From Cupriavidus agavae (lineage in GTDB: Bacteria > Pseudomonadota > Gammaproteobacteria > Burkholderiales > Burkholderiaceae): a stretch of 64,000 nt of DNA. The translations under genes were made by a program, and so were the position numbers. The notes under the pieces were generated by a model. The model had not been told where the DNA came from and searched no databases. It saw nothing but the letters and a program-made list of their open reading frames with translations. The stretch is from contig NZ_SGXM01000001.1 of NCBI RefSeq assembly GCF_004217045.1, forward strand, positions 1-64,000. The letters are read 5' to 3'. Shown here piece by piece: positions 18,147 through 28,426 of this stretch (positions are counted from its first letter, which is position 1; each line of letters starts with the position of its first letter).

Positions 18147-19331
18147 TCAGAACTTGTGGCGCACACCCACGGCCACGCCAACCTGGCTGGTCTTGCCCTG
18201 CTGCAGCGGATAGCCGTTGGCAAAGCTCACTGCCGAGGTGTCGAAGTTCAGGCCCGAGTTCTTCACGTAGCCGGCCGTCAGGTAGACGTCCGTGCGCTTC
18301 GAGAAGTTGTAGTCGGCCACGAAGCTGATCTGCCACGGGTTCTTGGGGTTGTCGCGGGCGAACGCCGACGACGCGCGCATCGTCTTCACGTCGTCGTAGA
18401 AGTACGCCAGCGTCAGGCCCAGCGGTGCGGTGACCTGGTAGTTCACGCCGAACCAGTAGTAGTTGTCGCGCAGCAGTTCCTGGTCGGCGTTGTCGGTGGT
18501 GCGGCCGTAGCGGTAGCCCGCCATGACCTTTGCCGGGCCGAACGTGTAGCTGGCCGCGGCACCCACCTTGCGCGAGCGGCCCGGCTGGCCGATCGTGATC
18601 GTCGGGCGCCATTCGTCGTAGGCCACCGTCAGGCCCAGCGGGCCGCTCATGTACAGCACGCCGGCACCGCCGCCCGCGTTGTTGTTGAAGTTGCCCGGCG
18701 ATTCGCCGGCACCGGCGCCAGCCAGCGGCACCGGGCCGATCGCGGCCACGCCCGTGCCGAAGCTCCAGTGCGCCTCGGCCGTGACCGGGCCCACCTTGGC
18801 GGTGTACTTGACCGTGTTGTCCGAACGGAAGTTGGTGCCCAGCTGCGCCACCACCGGTTCGTAGATCGTCGCGTAGCCGGTCGGCGAGAAGTTCGCGAAC
18901 ATGTCGAACATCGTCGTGTACTGGCGGCCGAAGGTCACGCGGCCGAGCGTCGTGCTCTGCAGGCCCAGGTACGCCTGGCGGCCGAACAGGCGGCCACCCT
19001 GCTGCGAGCGGCCATCGTCGAGGCCGAAACCGCTTTCCAGCACGAACAGCGCCGAGAGGCCGCCGCCGAGGTCTTCCGTGCCACGCAGGCCCCAGCGCGA
19101 GCCGGACAGGCCGCCGCCGGTCTGCAGGCCCACGCGGCTGCCGCCGCCGGCCAGCGAAGGCGGGCGCCCGTTCGGGCCCCAGCTGGCCGGATTGGTGTTG
19201 AAGCCCGGTGCCAGGTGATTGTTATATTCGATCGGCACGTCGACGACGCCGTAGAGCGTCACGCTGGTTTGCGCGTTTGCAGCAGAGGCAAACGCGCTCA
19301 TCGCGGCAAGCGCGAGTAGCGATTTTTTCAT
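18147..19331 (-). CDS. General outer-membrane porin (Gram-negative porin, betaproteobacterial type)
   Basis: A 394-residue porin. It has a 20-residue signal peptide (KKSLLALAAMSAFASAANA, cleaved before QTSVTLYG) and the characteristic start SVTLYGVVDV. 'SRWGLRGTEDLGGGLSALF', 'GRQAYLGLQ' and 'FGRQYT' follow, and the C-terminus ends in the aromatic VGVRHKF needed for BAM recognition. The predicted 16-stranded trimeric channel would pass small solutes, often anions. GGAGA (19341-19345) lies 9 bases before the start, and the gene has its own terminator, so it is monocistronic. Confidence 0.94.
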   Translation of the reverse strand: MKKSLLALAAMSAFASAANAQTSVTLYGVVDVPIEYNNHLAPGFNTNPASWGPNGRPPSLAGGGSRVGLQTGGGLSGSRWGLRGTEDLGGGLSALFVLESGFGLDDGRSQQGGRLFGRQAYLGLQSTTLGRVTFGRQYTTMFDMFANFSPTGYATIYEPVVAQLGTNFRSDNTVKYTAKVGPVTAEAHWSFGTGVAAIGPVPLAGAGAGESPGNFNNNAGGGAGVLYMSGPLGLTVAYDEWRPTITIGQPGRSRKVGAAASYTFGPAKVMAGYRYGRTTDNADQELLRDNYYWFGVNYQVTAPLGLTLAYFYDDVKTMRASSAFARDNPKNPWQISFVADYNFSKRTDVYLTAGYVKNSGLNFDTSAVSFANGYPLQQGKTSQVGVAVGVRHKF

Positions 19332-19670
19332 GCTGGGTGATCTCCACTTAAGAATTATTAGTTGAAGCTTCGGAAGGACCTCCTGTGAGCCCTCTATATC
19401 CTTCCGCGCTTGACTTCCTTGGAAGCTGCGGACAACTCTAGCAAAACGGTTCTTTTTTTGACCCTGTGGTAAACGTCTTGTCTTGTTTTCACAACTCAGG
19501 GTTTCTGGGTACGCAGGCGCAAGCCGGAAGCGCCCGCCGGCCCGCGCGGGCAGACCTGCATAAAGCCGCGCGGGTACAATGCGGGAATTCCCGATGCGCA
19601 ACCGAGGCATGACTCTACCCATCGGTGGGGCATGCGCGCGGCGCGCCGGCAGACCTCTCCATTGACACGC
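19332..19670. other. Divergent intergenic region between porin and coq7
   Basis: 339 bases hold the porin leader, including its ribosome binding site and an AT-richer stretch (19341-19500). A small inverted repeat, CTTCC-TTGGAAG-like, lies near 19415-19430 and could belong to porin control. No clear pair of promoter hexamers could be assigned with confidence. The part next to coq7 shows nothing recognisable. Confidence 0.4.
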
Positions 19671-20294
19671 ATGGACACGCTGATCCGAGAATTCGATGTC
19701 GCACTGCGCGCGATCGCCGGTGCCACCCGCGCGGGCCGCGACAACCCCGCCGACCGCCTCACGCCCGATACCGAAGCCATGAGCGCCGAGGAGCGCCGCC
19801 ACGTGGCCGGTCTCATGCGCATCAACCATGTGGGCGAGGTCTGCGCGCAGGCCCTGTACCAGGCGCAGAAGCTGACCGCCCGCACGCCGGAAGTCCGCGC
19901 GCAGATGGACGCCGCCGCCAGCGAGGAGGAAGACCACCTCGCCTGGTGCGCCGAGCGCCTGCGCGAACTCGGCAGCCGGCCAAGCCTGCTGAACCCGGTC
20001 TGGTATGCGGGCGCCTTTGCCATCGGCTTCGTGGCCGGCCGTGCGGGCGATCGCGTGAGCCTGGGTTTCGTCGCCGAGACCGAGCGCCAGGTGGAGCACC
20101 ACCTGACCGGCCACCTCGACCGCCTGCCGCCCGCCGATGGCCGCTCGCGCGCCATCCTCGAACAGATGCGCGACGACGAGATCCGCCATGGCGATGCCGC
20201 GCGCGATGCCGGCGGCGTACCGCTGCCCGGCGCGGTGCGTGCGCTGATGCGCGCGGCGTCGAAAGTCATGACCTCCACGGCCTACCGTATCTGA
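19671..20294 (+). CDS. coq7: 2-nonaprenyl-3-methyl-6-methoxy-1,4-benzoquinol hydroxylase (Coq7)
   Basis: A 207-residue di-iron carboxylate hydroxylase that performs the C6 (demethoxyubiquinone) hydroxylation in ubiquinone synthesis; many betaproteobacteria use it in place of UbiF. Iron-ligand motifs are visible: [29 protein letters not shown] and [10 protein letters not shown]. The start at 19671 agrees with the family beginning (MDTLIREFD); an upstream in-frame ATG would add 13 unrelated residues. It is a single gene ahead of the dcw promoter. Confidence 0.92.
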   Translation: MDTLIREFDVALRAIAGATRAGRDNPADRLTPDTEAMSAEERRHVAGLMRINHVGEVCAQALYQAQKLTARTPEVRAQMDAAASEEEDHLAWCAERLRELGSRPSLLNPVWYAGAFAIGFVAGRAGDRVSLGFVAETERQVEHHLTGHLDRLPPADGRSRAILEQMRDDEIRHGDAARDAGGVPLPGAVRALMRAASKVMTSTAYRI

Positions 20295-20569
20295 CCCGTC
20301 CGAGCCCGGGGCGGACCCTGTGGAAAACTGCCGCAAGCCCTTGTTCCGGAAGGGCGCGCGGCAAAACGTTGTATCCTTCCCCAACGCGCGGAACCGAATG
20401 CATGCCGCGCGGTCTGGCAGTCCCCCTCCCGGCAGTTCTCAGGTGGTTTCTCTGCTTTGCTCCCCAAGTGCTTCATTTCATTAAGGATTCCCATTATCAG
20501 TGCGTGAAGTTGTCGCGCTAAGTCTTTGTTCTGATTCAAAAATTCCCTGTTTCTGCCCCGTGACGAGCC

Positions 20570-20598
20570 TTGACCGGCCAAAATGCTTCCTCTAAAGT
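20570..20598 (+). promoter_or_regulatory. dcw cluster promoter (Pmra)
   Basis: TTGACC (20570-20575), a 17-base spacer and TAAAGT (20593-20598) make a good sigma-70 promoter with a start near 20605. It is the only strong promoter seen ahead of mraZ, and the close spacing of the genes suggests transcription through much of the cluster. Confidence 0.65.
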
Positions 20599-20631
20599 GG
20601 GAAATAGTGTGAGGAAGTGTATTTTTGTGTG
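20597..20631 (+). promoter_or_regulatory. MraZ-binding box: four direct repeats at 10-base spacing
   Basis: GTGGG (20597), GTGTG (20607), GTGTA (20617) and GTGTG (20627) recur with an exact 10-base period. MraZ proteins are known to bind tandem TGGG-like repeats with one-turn spacing in front of their own operon. The box starts on the last two bases of the -10 and covers the transcription start, a position suited to autorepression. Confidence 0.75.
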
Positions 20632-20742
20632 AATTACGGGGCTGTCTCTGCGATCATTCGCAGCGGATGGAACGGTGGCGGACCAGGATGAATCGACCAG
20701 CCGCGGGCGCATGAGACGCCGGCGGACACCGGGGGGCTTAGC

Positions 20743-21171
20743 TTGTTTCAGGGAGCATCGGCGCTGTCGCTGGATGCCAAGGGGCGGATGTCAATTCCGT
20801 CCCGGCATCGCGAGGCGCTGCAAACGCAGGCCGAGGGCCGGGTGACGCTGACCAAGCACCCGGACGGCTGCCTGCTGCTCTTTCCCCGGCCGGAATGGGA
20901 GGTGTTCCGCGGCCGCATTGCGGCGCTGCCAATGGATGCCCATTGGTGGAAGCGGATCTTTCTCGGCAACGCCGCCGACGTGGAGATGGACGGCGCGGGC
21001 CGCGTGCTGATTGCACCGGAACTGCGCAGTGCCGCCATGCTCGACAAGGAAGTGATGCTGCTCGGCATGGGCAGCCATTTCGAAGTCTGGGATGCCGCCA
21101 CCTACGCCGCCAAGGAACAGGCGGCGATGGCGCAGGGCATGCCCGACGCATTGAAGAATTTCTCTTTCTGA
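20743..21171 (+). CDS. mraZ: Transcriptional regulator / division protein MraZ
   Basis: 142 residues with two SpoVT-AbrB-like MraZ repeats ([16 protein letters not shown] in the first, [15 protein letters not shown] in the second). It represses its own dcw operon by binding the box upstream. The start is a TTG codon, preceded by a GGGGGG tract 6 bases away. No ATG gives the conserved N-terminus [14 protein letters not shown]. It is the first gene of the cluster, 7 bases ahead of rsmH. Confidence 0.93.
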   Translation: MFQGASALSLDAKGRMSIPSRHREALQTQAEGRVTLTKHPDGCLLLFPRPEWEVFRGRIAALPMDAHWWKRIFLGNAADVEMDGAGRVLIAPELRSAAMLDKEVMLLGMGSHFEVWDAATYAAKEQAAMAQGMPDALKNFSF

Positions 21172-21178
21172 AGAGGTC

Positions 21179-22156
21179 ATGAGCCCTACCGCAACGCCGG
21201 GGACCACCGCCCTGCGCCATCGCACCGTGTTGCTGGACGAGGCCGTCGACGCGCTCGTCTGGCGGCCCGACGGCGCCTACGTGGACGGCACGTTCGGCAG
21301 GGGCGGGCACAGCCGCGCGGTGCTGGCGCGGCTGGGACCGGCCGGCAGCCTGGTCGCCTTCGACAAGGATCCGGCAGCAATCGCAGAAGCGGGCACCATC
21401 GGGGATGCCCGCTTCTCCATTGAGCACGCGAGCTTTGCGGAAATGGGCGCCCGGCTGGCAAGCCGCGCGCCGGTGGCCGGCGTGCTGCTCGACCTGGGCA
21501 TCAGCTCGCCCCAGATCGACGAGGCGGCGAGGGGATTTTCCTTTCGTTTCGAGGGCCCGCTGGACATGCGCATGGACACCACGCGCGGCGTCACCGCCGC
21601 CGAGTGGCTGGCGCAGGCGGACGAGCACGACATTGCCAGGGTGATACGAGACTATGGGGAAGAACGGTTTGCTGTACAGATTGCAAAGGCGATTGTTGCT
21701 CGCCGGCGCGAACCCGGCGATGGCGGTCCAGTCGCCACTACTTCAGACCTTGCCGCGCTCGTGGCGAAAGCCGTCAAGACACGTGAGAAGGGTCAGGACC
21801 CTGCGACCCGCACCTTTCAAGCTCTACGGATTCACGTCAATCAAGAGCTTGCGGACCTCGAAACCGGTCTGAAGGCCGCATATGACCTGCTGCAGGTCGG
21901 GGGCCGGCTCGTGGTGATCAGCTTCCATTCGCTGGAGGACCGCATCGTCAAGCGGTTCATGCAGGCGCACGCGCGTCCCGAGCGGGATGCCGATCCCGCG
22001 CTGCGCCGCGCGCCGCTGCGTGCCATCGACCTGCCCCAGCCGACCATGAAGCTGCTGGGCCGCTTCAAGCCCGGCACCGAGGAGGTGTCCGACAACCCGC
22101 GCGCCCGCTCGGCGGTGATGCGCGTGGCCGAAAAGCTCGGAGCGCCGCCGGCATGA
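21179..22156 (+). CDS. rsmH: 16S rRNA (cytosine1402-N4)-methyltransferase
   Basis: A 325-residue SAM-dependent methyltransferase (MraW) modifying C1402 in the ribosomal P site. Characteristic pieces are [14 protein letters not shown], the SAM-binding [35 protein letters not shown] with DMRMD, and the C-terminal [22 protein letters not shown] lies before the ATG. It overlaps ftsL as ATGA. Part of the gene near 21640-21840 is locally less GC-rich in its third positions than its surroundings, which does not disturb the reading frame. Confidence 0.95.
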   Translation: MSPTATPGTTALRHRTVLLDEAVDALVWRPDGAYVDGTFGRGGHSRAVLARLGPAGSLVAFDKDPAAIAEAGTIGDARFSIEHASFAEMGARLASRAPVAGVLLDLGISSPQIDEAARGFSFRFEGPLDMRMDTTRGVTAAEWLAQADEHDIARVIRDYGEERFAVQIAKAIVARRREPGDGGPVATTSDLAALVAKAVKTREKGQDPATRTFQALRIHVNQELADLETGLKAAYDLLQVGGRLVVISFHSLEDRIVKRFMQAHARPERDADPALRRAPLRAIDLPQPTMKLLGRFKPGTEEVSDNPRARSAVMRVAEKLGAPPA

Positions 22157-22470
22157 ACCGCCTGACCTTCTTCCTGCTTGCCGCCCTGATGCTCTGCGCG
22201 CTGTCCCTGGTCAGCGCGCAGCACCAGGCACGCACGCTGTTCGTGGCGCTGGAGCGCGCGCAGGCCGAGGAGAAGCAGCTCGACATCGACTGGTCACGCC
22301 TGCAGTACCAGCAGAGTTCGCTGAGCAAGAGCGCGCGGATTGCCGATTCGGCGCGCGCCCAGCTCAAGATGTCGCCGGCGCTGGCCGGCCGCACGCAATA
22401 CCTGCAGGGCGTGGTGCTGCCGACGACCCCGCCGGACGCCGGGAAGCCCGCCGGAGGCGCCGACAAATGA
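22153..22470 (+). CDS. ftsL: Cell division protein FtsL
   Basis: A 105-residue bitopic membrane protein. A short cytoplasmic N-terminus is followed by one transmembrane helix at about residues 3-22 ([17 protein letters not shown]) and a periplasmic coiled coil ([20 protein letters not shown]). It forms the FtsQLB subcomplex that activates FtsWI. Sequence conservation in the family is low, so identity rests on size, topology and its place between rsmH and ftsI. It overlaps both neighbours by ATGA. Confidence 0.92.
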   Translation: MNRLTFFLLAALMLCALSLVSAQHQARTLFVALERAQAEEKQLDIDWSRLQYQQSSLSKSARIADSARAQLKMSPALAGRTQYLQGVVLPTTPPDAGKPAGGADK

Positions 22471-24281
22471 CCGCGCGCCAGCCCCTGAACCGCCCCCGCA
22501 ACGGCAACAAGCCCCGTGGCGAGGCGGCGCGTCCGCGTACCGGCCAGTTCTCGGCCAGCCCGGTGCTGGGCCTGCGCCTGCCGATGTGGCGCTCCAAGTT
22601 CGTGGTGTTCCTGATGTTCGCGGCCTTTGCGGCGCTGGCCGTGCGCGCGATGTGGATCCAGGGCCCGGGCAACCAGTTCTACGAGGCCGAAGGCAAGAAG
22701 CGCTTCCAGCGCACGCTCGAACTGCCCGCCACGCGCGGCAAGATCCTGGACCGCAACGGTCTGGTGCTGGCGACCAGCCTGCCGGTCAAGGCGATCTGGG
22801 CCGTGCCCGAGGACGTGCCCAACGACATCGATCCGCAGCGCATGCGCCAGCTGGCGAAGCTGCTGGAAATGTCCGAGAAGGACCTGCGCGCCAAGTTCAA
22901 CGAGGACAAGAGCTTCGTCTACCTGAAGCGCCAGGTGCTGCCCGACGCGGCCGACAAGATCGCCGCGCTCAAGATCGACGGCGTGCACCAGACGCGCGAA
23001 TACAAGCGCTTCTACCCGGAAGGGGAGGCGATGGCCCATATCGTCGGCTTCACCAACGTGGAGGACAAGGGCCAGGAAGGCATGGAACTGGCGCGCGAGA
23101 GCGTGCTGGCCGGCCGTCCCGGCGCGCGCCAGGTGATCAAGGACCGGCTGGGCCGCGTGGTCGAGGACGTCGGCATCCTGAAGACGCCGCGCGACGGCGA
23201 GGACCTGCAGCTGTCGATCGACGCCAAGATCCAGTACCTGGCGTACAACGAGGTCAAGGCCGTGGTCGAACGCCACAAGGCCAAGGCCGCCAGCGCCGTG
23301 GTGCTCGACGCCCAGACGGGCGAGGTGCTGGCGCTGGCCAACTGGCCGACGTACAACCCGAACGACCGTGCCCGCCTGTCTGGCGAGCAGCTGCGCAACC
23401 GCGTGCTGACCGATACCTTCGAGCCGGGCTCGATGATGAAGCCGATCACGGTGGGCCTGGCGCTGCAACTGGGCCGCGTGACGCCGTCGACGACGATTGC
23501 CACCACCGGCAAGTACACATTCGAGGGGGCGACGATCTCCGATACGCACAACTACGGCTCGCTCACGGTGAGCGGCGTGATCCAGAAGTCGAGCAATATC
23601 GGCACGACCAAGATCGCGATGATGATGAAGCCGCAGGAAATGTGGGACATGTTCACCAGCGTGGGCCTGGGCCAGGCGCCGAAGATCGGCTTCCCGGGCG
23701 CCGTGGCGGGCCGTGTGCGCCCCTGGAAGAGCTGGCGCCCGATCGAGCAGGCGACGATGTCGTACGGCTACGGCCTGTCGGTGTCGCTGTTCCAGGTGGC
23801 GCACGCCTATACGATCTTCGCCCATGACGGCGAGCTGATCCCGGTGTCGATGTTCAAGACCAGCGGCCCGGTGACCGGCGAACGCATCCTGACGCCGAAG
23901 GTGGCGCGCGACGTGCGCGGCATGCTCGAAACCGTGACGGCGCCGGGCGGCACGGCCCCCGAGGCGCAGGTGATGGGCTACCGCATCGGCGGCAAGACCG
24001 GTACCGCGTACAAGCACGTGGGCCGGGGCTATGACCGCAGCAAGTACCGCGCGTCGTTCATCGGCCTGGGGCCGATGTCGAATCCGCGCGTGATCGTGGC
24101 CGTCAGTGTCGACGAGCCCACGGCCGGCAGCCACTACGGCGGCGCCGTGGCCGGCCCGGCGTTCTCGGCGATCACCGGCGGCGCCCTGCGCGCGCTGAAC
24201 GTGCAGCCCGATTCGCCGATCCGGCAGTTGATGGTCACCGACAAGGTGGCCGAGAGCGAACCCTTGGGGGCGATGCCATGA
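22467..24281 (+). CDS. ftsI: Peptidoglycan D,D-transpeptidase FtsI (penicillin-binding protein 3)
   Basis: 604 residues: a cytoplasmic tail, a transmembrane helix near 35-55 (KFVVFLMFAAFAALAVRAM), a PBP dimerisation domain (about 65-230) and a transpeptidase domain. The active-site set is complete: S322-MMK, KSSN, and GGKTGTAYK. It cross-links septal peptidoglycan together with FtsW. ATGA overlaps join it to ftsL and murE. It is the target of beta-lactams such as aztreonam in related bacteria. Confidence 0.96.
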   Translation: MTARQPLNRPRNGNKPRGEAARPRTGQFSASPVLGLRLPMWRSKFVVFLMFAAFAALAVRAMWIQGPGNQFYEAEGKKRFQRTLELPATRGKILDRNGLVLATSLPVKAIWAVPEDVPNDIDPQRMRQLAKLLEMSEKDLRAKFNEDKSFVYLKRQVLPDAADKIAALKIDGVHQTREYKRFYPEGEAMAHIVGFTNVEDKGQEGMELARESVLAGRPGARQVIKDRLGRVVEDVGILKTPRDGEDLQLSIDAKIQYLAYNEVKAVVERHKAKAASAVVLDAQTGEVLALANWPTYNPNDRARLSGEQLRNRVLTDTFEPGSMMKPITVGLALQLGRVTPSTTIATTGKYTFEGATISDTHNYGSLTVSGVIQKSSNIGTTKIAMMMKPQEMWDMFTSVGLGQAPKIGFPGAVAGRVRPWKSWRPIEQATMSYGYGLSVSLFQVAHAYTIFAHDGELIPVSMFKTSGPVTGERILTPKVARDVRGMLETVTAPGGTAPEAQVMGYRIGGKTGTAYKHVGRGYDRSKYRASFIGLGPMSNPRVIVAVSVDEPTAGSHYGGAVAGPAFSAITGGALRALNVQPDSPIRQLMVTDKVAESEPLGAMP

Positions 24282-25825
24282 CGGCCAAGCCGCTGCTCCC
24301 GCTCGAAGTTTCCGCCCAGGCCAGCAACGCGCTGGCCTGGCTGCGTACGCACGCGCCCGCCGGCGCGAAGCTGACCGGCGATACGCGCCGGGTGCAGCCC
24401 GGCGACGTGTTCTTTGCGTACGTGCTCGGCAACGAGCGGCTGGCCACCGATGGCCGCCCCTATATAGACAAGGCGATTGCGGCTGGCGCCTCGGCCGTGG
24501 TCTACGAGGCCGACGGCTTCGACTGGTTCCACGGCGACGCGGTGCCGCATCTGGGCGTGTCGCGCCTGCACGACCTGGCTGGGCCGATCGCGGCCGGTTG
24601 GTACGGCATCGCGGCGCGCGGGCTGGCCGTGACCGGCATCACCGGCACCAACGGCAAGACGTCGTGTGCCCAGTGGCTGGCGCGCCTGCTGCAGGCCGCC
24701 GGCACGCCGTGCGCGACGATCGGCACGCTCGGTACGGGCTTTCCGGACGCGCTGCGCCATACCGGATTCACCACGCCCGATGCGGTGCAGTTGCAGGCCA
24801 GCCTGGCCGAACTCCACGACGCGGGCGCCCGCGCCATCGCCATGGAGGTCTCCTCGCACGGCCTGGAGCAGGGCCGCGTGGCCGGCACCGGGTTTGGCGT
24901 GGCCGTGCTGACCAACCTGACGCAGGACCACCTTGACTACCACGGCACGATGGCCGAGTACGAGGCCGCCAAGGCGCTGCTGTTCCAATGGGATGGCCTG
25001 CGCGCCGCGGTGGTCAACCGCGACGACTGCATGGGTGCCCGCCTGCTGGCCGGCAATGCCGCAGCGGTGGCCGCGCCGGTGGTGATCGAATACGGCATCG
25101 ACGGCAAGGCCGGCGCCACCGCGTCGCGCGCCCAATGGCTGCGCGCCACCGGCGTGCGCGCCACGGGCACCGGTACCGCCTTCCATGTCGATGGCAGCTT
25201 CGGCTCGGCCGATGTGAGCACGCCGATGATCGGCACGTTCAACGTCAGCAACCTGCTGGCCGTGCTCGGCGCCGCGCTGGCGCAGGGCGTGGCGTGGGAC
25301 GCCGCGCTGGCCGCGCTGCGGACGCTGACACCGGTGGAAGGCCGCATGGAACTGTTCGGCGGCCACGACGCCCCGCTGGCCGTGGTCGACTACGCCCACA
25401 CCCCCGACGCGCTGGTGCAGACGCTGGGCGCGCTGCGCCCGGTGGCCGACGCCCGCCAGGGCCGGCTCTGGTGCGTGTTCGGCTGCGGCGGCGACCGCGA
25501 CGCCACCAAGCGCCCGCTGATGGGCGGCGTGGCCGAGCGGCTGGCCGACGAGGTGGTGCTGACCAGCGACAATCCGCGCAGCGAGGACCCGCGCGACATC
25601 CTCGAACAGATTGCGGACGGCATGCAGGACCGTGGCCGCGCCCGGCTGGTCGAGGACCGCGCCGCCGCCATTCTTTATGCAATCAAGCACGCCGCCCCGG
25701 CCGACGTGGTGCTCGTGGCCGGCAAGGGCCATGAGGCCACGCAGGAGATCCAGGGCCGCAAGCGGCCGTTTTCGGACCGCGAACATGTGCGCCTGACCCT
25801 GGGCACACGGGGGGTGTCGGCATGA
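24278..25825 (+). CDS. murE: UDP-N-acetylmuramoyl-L-alanyl-D-glutamate--2,6-diaminopimelate ligase
   Basis: A 515-residue cytoplasmic Mur ligase that adds the third residue to the stem peptide. The ATP loop GTNGKTS is at 123-129. The meso-diaminopimelate specificity motif TSDNPRSEDP, with the DNPR signature, is present, so DAP rather than lysine is expected, as in Gram-negatives. Also visible are VDYAHTPDAL and VFGCGGDRD. ATGA overlaps join it to ftsI and murF. Confidence 0.95.
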   Translation: MTAKPLLPLEVSAQASNALAWLRTHAPAGAKLTGDTRRVQPGDVFFAYVLGNERLATDGRPYIDKAIAAGASAVVYEADGFDWFHGDAVPHLGVSRLHDLAGPIAAGWYGIAARGLAVTGITGTNGKTSCAQWLARLLQAAGTPCATIGTLGTGFPDALRHTGFTTPDAVQLQASLAELHDAGARAIAMEVSSHGLEQGRVAGTGFGVAVLTNLTQDHLDYHGTMAEYEAAKALLFQWDGLRAAVVNRDDCMGARLLAGNAAAVAAPVVIEYGIDGKAGATASRAQWLRATGVRATGTGTAFHVDGSFGSADVSTPMIGTFNVSNLLAVLGAALAQGVAWDAALAALRTLTPVEGRMELFGGHDAPLAVVDYAHTPDALVQTLGALRPVADARQGRLWCVFGCGGDRDATKRPLMGGVAERLADEVVLTSDNPRSEDPRDILEQIADGMQDRGRARLVEDRAAAILYAIKHAAPADVVLVAGKGHEATQEIQGRKRPFSDREHVRLTLGTRGVSA

Positions 25826-27231
25826 CAGGAACCCCGATGACGACTTTGCAGCAAGCCGCCGGCTGGATGGCCGGCGCGCGCATTTCAGGCGATGCGGCGC
25901 GCAGCTTCACGCGCGTGCATACCGACAGCCGGACCGTGGCCCCGGGCGACCTGTTCGTGGCGCTCAAGGGCGAGCGTTTCGACGCGCACGACTTCCTGGC
26001 CGATGTGGTGGCGCGCGGCGCCGCCGCCGTGCTGGTCAGCAGCGAGGCGGCGCTGGCCGGACTCGACGTGCCCGCGCTGGTCGTGCCGGACACGCGGCTG
26101 GGCCTGGGCGAACTGGGCGCCGGATGGCGCCGCCAGTTCACGCCGCCCACGGTGGCCGTGACCGGCAGCAACGGCAAGACCACGGTCAAGGAAATGATCG
26201 CCGCGATCTTCGCGGCGGCCGTGGGTGAGGACGACCGCCTGGCGACGGGCGGCAACCTGAACAACGACATCGGCCTGCCGCTGACCGTGCTGCGCCTGCG
26301 CCAGCATCACCGGCTGGCCGTGCTCGAACTCGGCATGAACCATCCGGGCGAGACGGTCTACCTGGCCGGCATCGCCCAGCCCACGGTGGCCGTGATCACC
26401 AACGCCCAGCGCGAACACCAGGAATTCATGGTCAGCGTGGAGGCGGTGGCGCACGAGCACGCGAGTGCCATCGCGGCGCTGCCGGCGGACGGCGTGGCCG
26501 TGTTCCCGGTGGATGCCGAGAGCGGCGGCGCGCACGCGGACATCTGGCGCCGCGCGGCTGGCGGGCGCCGGGTGCTGGCGTTCGGTACCGGTGCGTCGGC
26601 CGATGTGCGCGCGACGGTGTCGCTGGAGGATGGCGTACAGGTCTTGCATGTGGACGCGCAGGATAAGGCGTTCGACTTGCGCCTGCCACTGCTGGGCACG
26701 CACAACGTGCGCAACGCGCTGGCCGCCACGGCCTGCGCGCTGGCGGCCGGCGTGGAGATCGATGCGATCCGGCGCGGCATTGCCGGGTTTGCCGCCGTCA
26801 AGGGCCGGCTGCAGGTCAGGCACACGCCCGCCGGCGTGGTGGTGATCGACGACACCTACAACGCCAACCCCGACTCGATGCGTGCCGCCATCGACGTGCT
26901 GGCCGGCTTTGCCGCCCCGCGCGTGCTGGTGCTCGGCGACATGGGCGAGGTGGGCGACCAGGGCCCGGCGTTCCATGCCGAGATCGGCGCCTATGCGAAC
27001 GAGCGCGGGATCGAGACGGTGTGGGCCATCGGCGAACTGGCGCCGCACGCGGTGCAGGCGTATGGCGCGGCGGGCCGGCATTTTGCCGACGCCGAGGCGC
27101 TGCTGGACGCGCTGCGGCAGGACAAGGAGGGCGTGGTGGCCGGTGCGGCCGCCGTGCTCGTGAAGGGATCGCGCTTCATGCGCATGGAACGGATGGTCGA
27201 GGCGCTGGTCGCATCACCTTCCGCTCACTAA
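25822..27231 (+). CDS. murF: UDP-N-acetylmuramoyl-tripeptide--D-alanyl-D-alanine ligase
   Basis: 469 residues. It adds D-Ala-D-Ala to complete the pentapeptide. The ATP loop GSNGKTT is at 115-121, with [18 protein letters not shown] and [12 protein letters not shown] typical of MurF. The start given overlaps murE as ATGA. A second ATG at 25837, with AGGA 6 bases ahead, would give 464 residues and an N-terminus nearer to the family's ([11 protein letters not shown]); both starts may be used. Confidence 0.95.
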   Translation: MTGTPMTTLQQAAGWMAGARISGDAARSFTRVHTDSRTVAPGDLFVALKGERFDAHDFLADVVARGAAAVLVSSEAALAGLDVPALVVPDTRLGLGELGAGWRRQFTPPTVAVTGSNGKTTVKEMIAAIFAAAVGEDDRLATGGNLNNDIGLPLTVLRLRQHHRLAVLELGMNHPGETVYLAGIAQPTVAVITNAQREHQEFMVSVEAVAHEHASAIAALPADGVAVFPVDAESGGAHADIWRRAAGGRRVLAFGTGASADVRATVSLEDGVQVLHVDAQDKAFDLRLPLLGTHNVRNALAATACALAAGVEIDAIRRGIAGFAAVKGRLQVRHTPAGVVVIDDTYNANPDSMRAAIDVLAGFAAPRVLVLGDMGEVGDQGPAFHAEIGAYANERGIETVWAIGELAPHAVQAYGAAGRHFADAEALLDALRQDKEGVVAGAAAVLVKGSRFMRMERMVEALVASPSAH

Positions 27232-27244
27232 TAGAAGACACACG

Positions 27245-28414
27245 ATGTTATTGGCTCTGGCCCAGTGGCTGCAAAACGATTACAGCTTCCTGCGGGTCGT
27301 CAACTACCTGACTTTCCGCGCGGTGATGGCCAACCTCACCGCGCTCGTGATCGGCCTTGGCTTCGGGCCGTGGGTGATCCGTCGCCTGACCGAACTGAAG
27401 ATTGGCCAGGCCGTGCGCACGATCGGCCCGCAGACCCACCTCGTGAAGTCGGGCACCCCGACCATGGGCGGCGTGCTGGTGCTGATCTCGATCGCCATTT
27501 CCACGCTGCTCTGGTGCGACTGGGGCAACCGCTTCATCTGGGTGGTGCTGCTGGTGACGATCGGCTACGGCGCCGTGGGCTGGGTCGATGACTACCGCAA
27601 GGTGGTCTACCGCGACCCGCGCGGCATGTCGAGCCGCGAGAAGTTCTTCTGGCAGACGCTGATCGGGCTGGTAGCGGCGGTGTACCTGGCGTTCTCGGTG
27701 TCCGAGGCCAGCAACGTGCGTGTCTGGAGCCTGTTCCTGGGCTGGATCGAGGGCGGGATGTTCGCCGACATGCCGTACAAGACCAACCTGATCGTCCCGT
27801 TCTTCAAGGAGATCAGCTATCCGCTGGGTGTCACGGGCTTCATCATCCTGACCTATCTGGTGATCGTGGGTTCGAGCAACGCCGTGAACCTGACGGACGG
27901 CCTGGACGGCCTGGTCATCATGCCCGTGGTGCTGGTGGGCGGCGGGCTGGGCGTGTTTGCCTACGTGATGGGCAGCTCGGTCTACAGCAAGTACCTGCTG
28001 TTCCCGCACATTCCCGGCGCCGGCGAGCTGCTGATCTTCTGCTCGGCGATGGCCGGGGCGGGGCTGGCCTTCCTCTGGTTCAACGCCCACCCGGCGCGGG
28101 TGTTCATGGGCGACGTGGGCGCGCTGGCGCTGGGCGGCGCGCTGGGCACCATCGCCGTGATTGTGCGCCAGGAGATCGTACTGTTCGTGATGGGCGGCAT
28201 CTTCGTGGTGGAAACGCTTTCGGTGATGCTGCAGGTCACGTGGTTCAAGTTCACGAAGAAGCGCTATGGCGAAGGCCGGCGCCTGTTCCGCATGGCGCCG
28301 CTGCACCATCATTTCGAGCTGAGCGGCTGGAAGGAAACGCAGGTCACCGTGCGGTTCTGGATCATCACGATGCTGCTGGTGCTGATCGGGCTGTCGTCGC
28401 TGAAGCTGCGCTGA
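27245..28414 (+). CDS. mraY: Phospho-N-acetylmuramoyl-pentapeptide transferase
   Basis: A 389-residue polytopic inner-membrane enzyme that makes lipid I from UDP-MurNAc-pentapeptide and undecaprenyl phosphate. About ten hydrophobic segments are visible. Conserved catalytic segments are [35 protein letters not shown] and the C-terminal [13 protein letters not shown]. It starts 13 bases after murF. Confidence 0.96.
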   Translation: MLLALAQWLQNDYSFLRVVNYLTFRAVMANLTALVIGLGFGPWVIRRLTELKIGQAVRTIGPQTHLVKSGTPTMGGVLVLISIAISTLLWCDWGNRFIWVVLLVTIGYGAVGWVDDYRKVVYRDPRGMSSREKFFWQTLIGLVAAVYLAFSVSEASNVRVWSLFLGWIEGGMFADMPYKTNLIVPFFKEISYPLGVTGFIILTYLVIVGSSNAVNLTDGLDGLVIMPVVLVGGGLGVFAYVMGSSVYSKYLLFPHIPGAGELLIFCSAMAGAGLAFLWFNAHPARVFMGDVGALALGGALGTIAVIVRQEIVLFVMGGIFVVETLSVMLQVTWFKFTKKRYGEGRRLFRMAPLHHHFELSGWKETQVTVRFWIITMLLVLIGLSSLKLR

Positions 28415-28426
28415 CCGGGATCATCC

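Larger units (their letters stand above)
20295..20742. other. Intergenic region upstream of the dcw cluster
   Basis: 448 bases between coq7 and mraZ. The left 270 bases show no recognisable element. The right part carries the promoter at 20570-20598, the MraZ box at 20597-20631 and a leader of about 140 bases with a GGGGGG tract (20731-20736) serving as the mraZ ribosome binding site. No RNA gene was recognised here. Confidence 0.6.

Noticed and set aside
20282-20581. A 99-codon minus-strand frame across the region ahead of mraZ
   Set aside because: It has no ribosome binding site or domain and lies over the dcw promoter region; likely chance.
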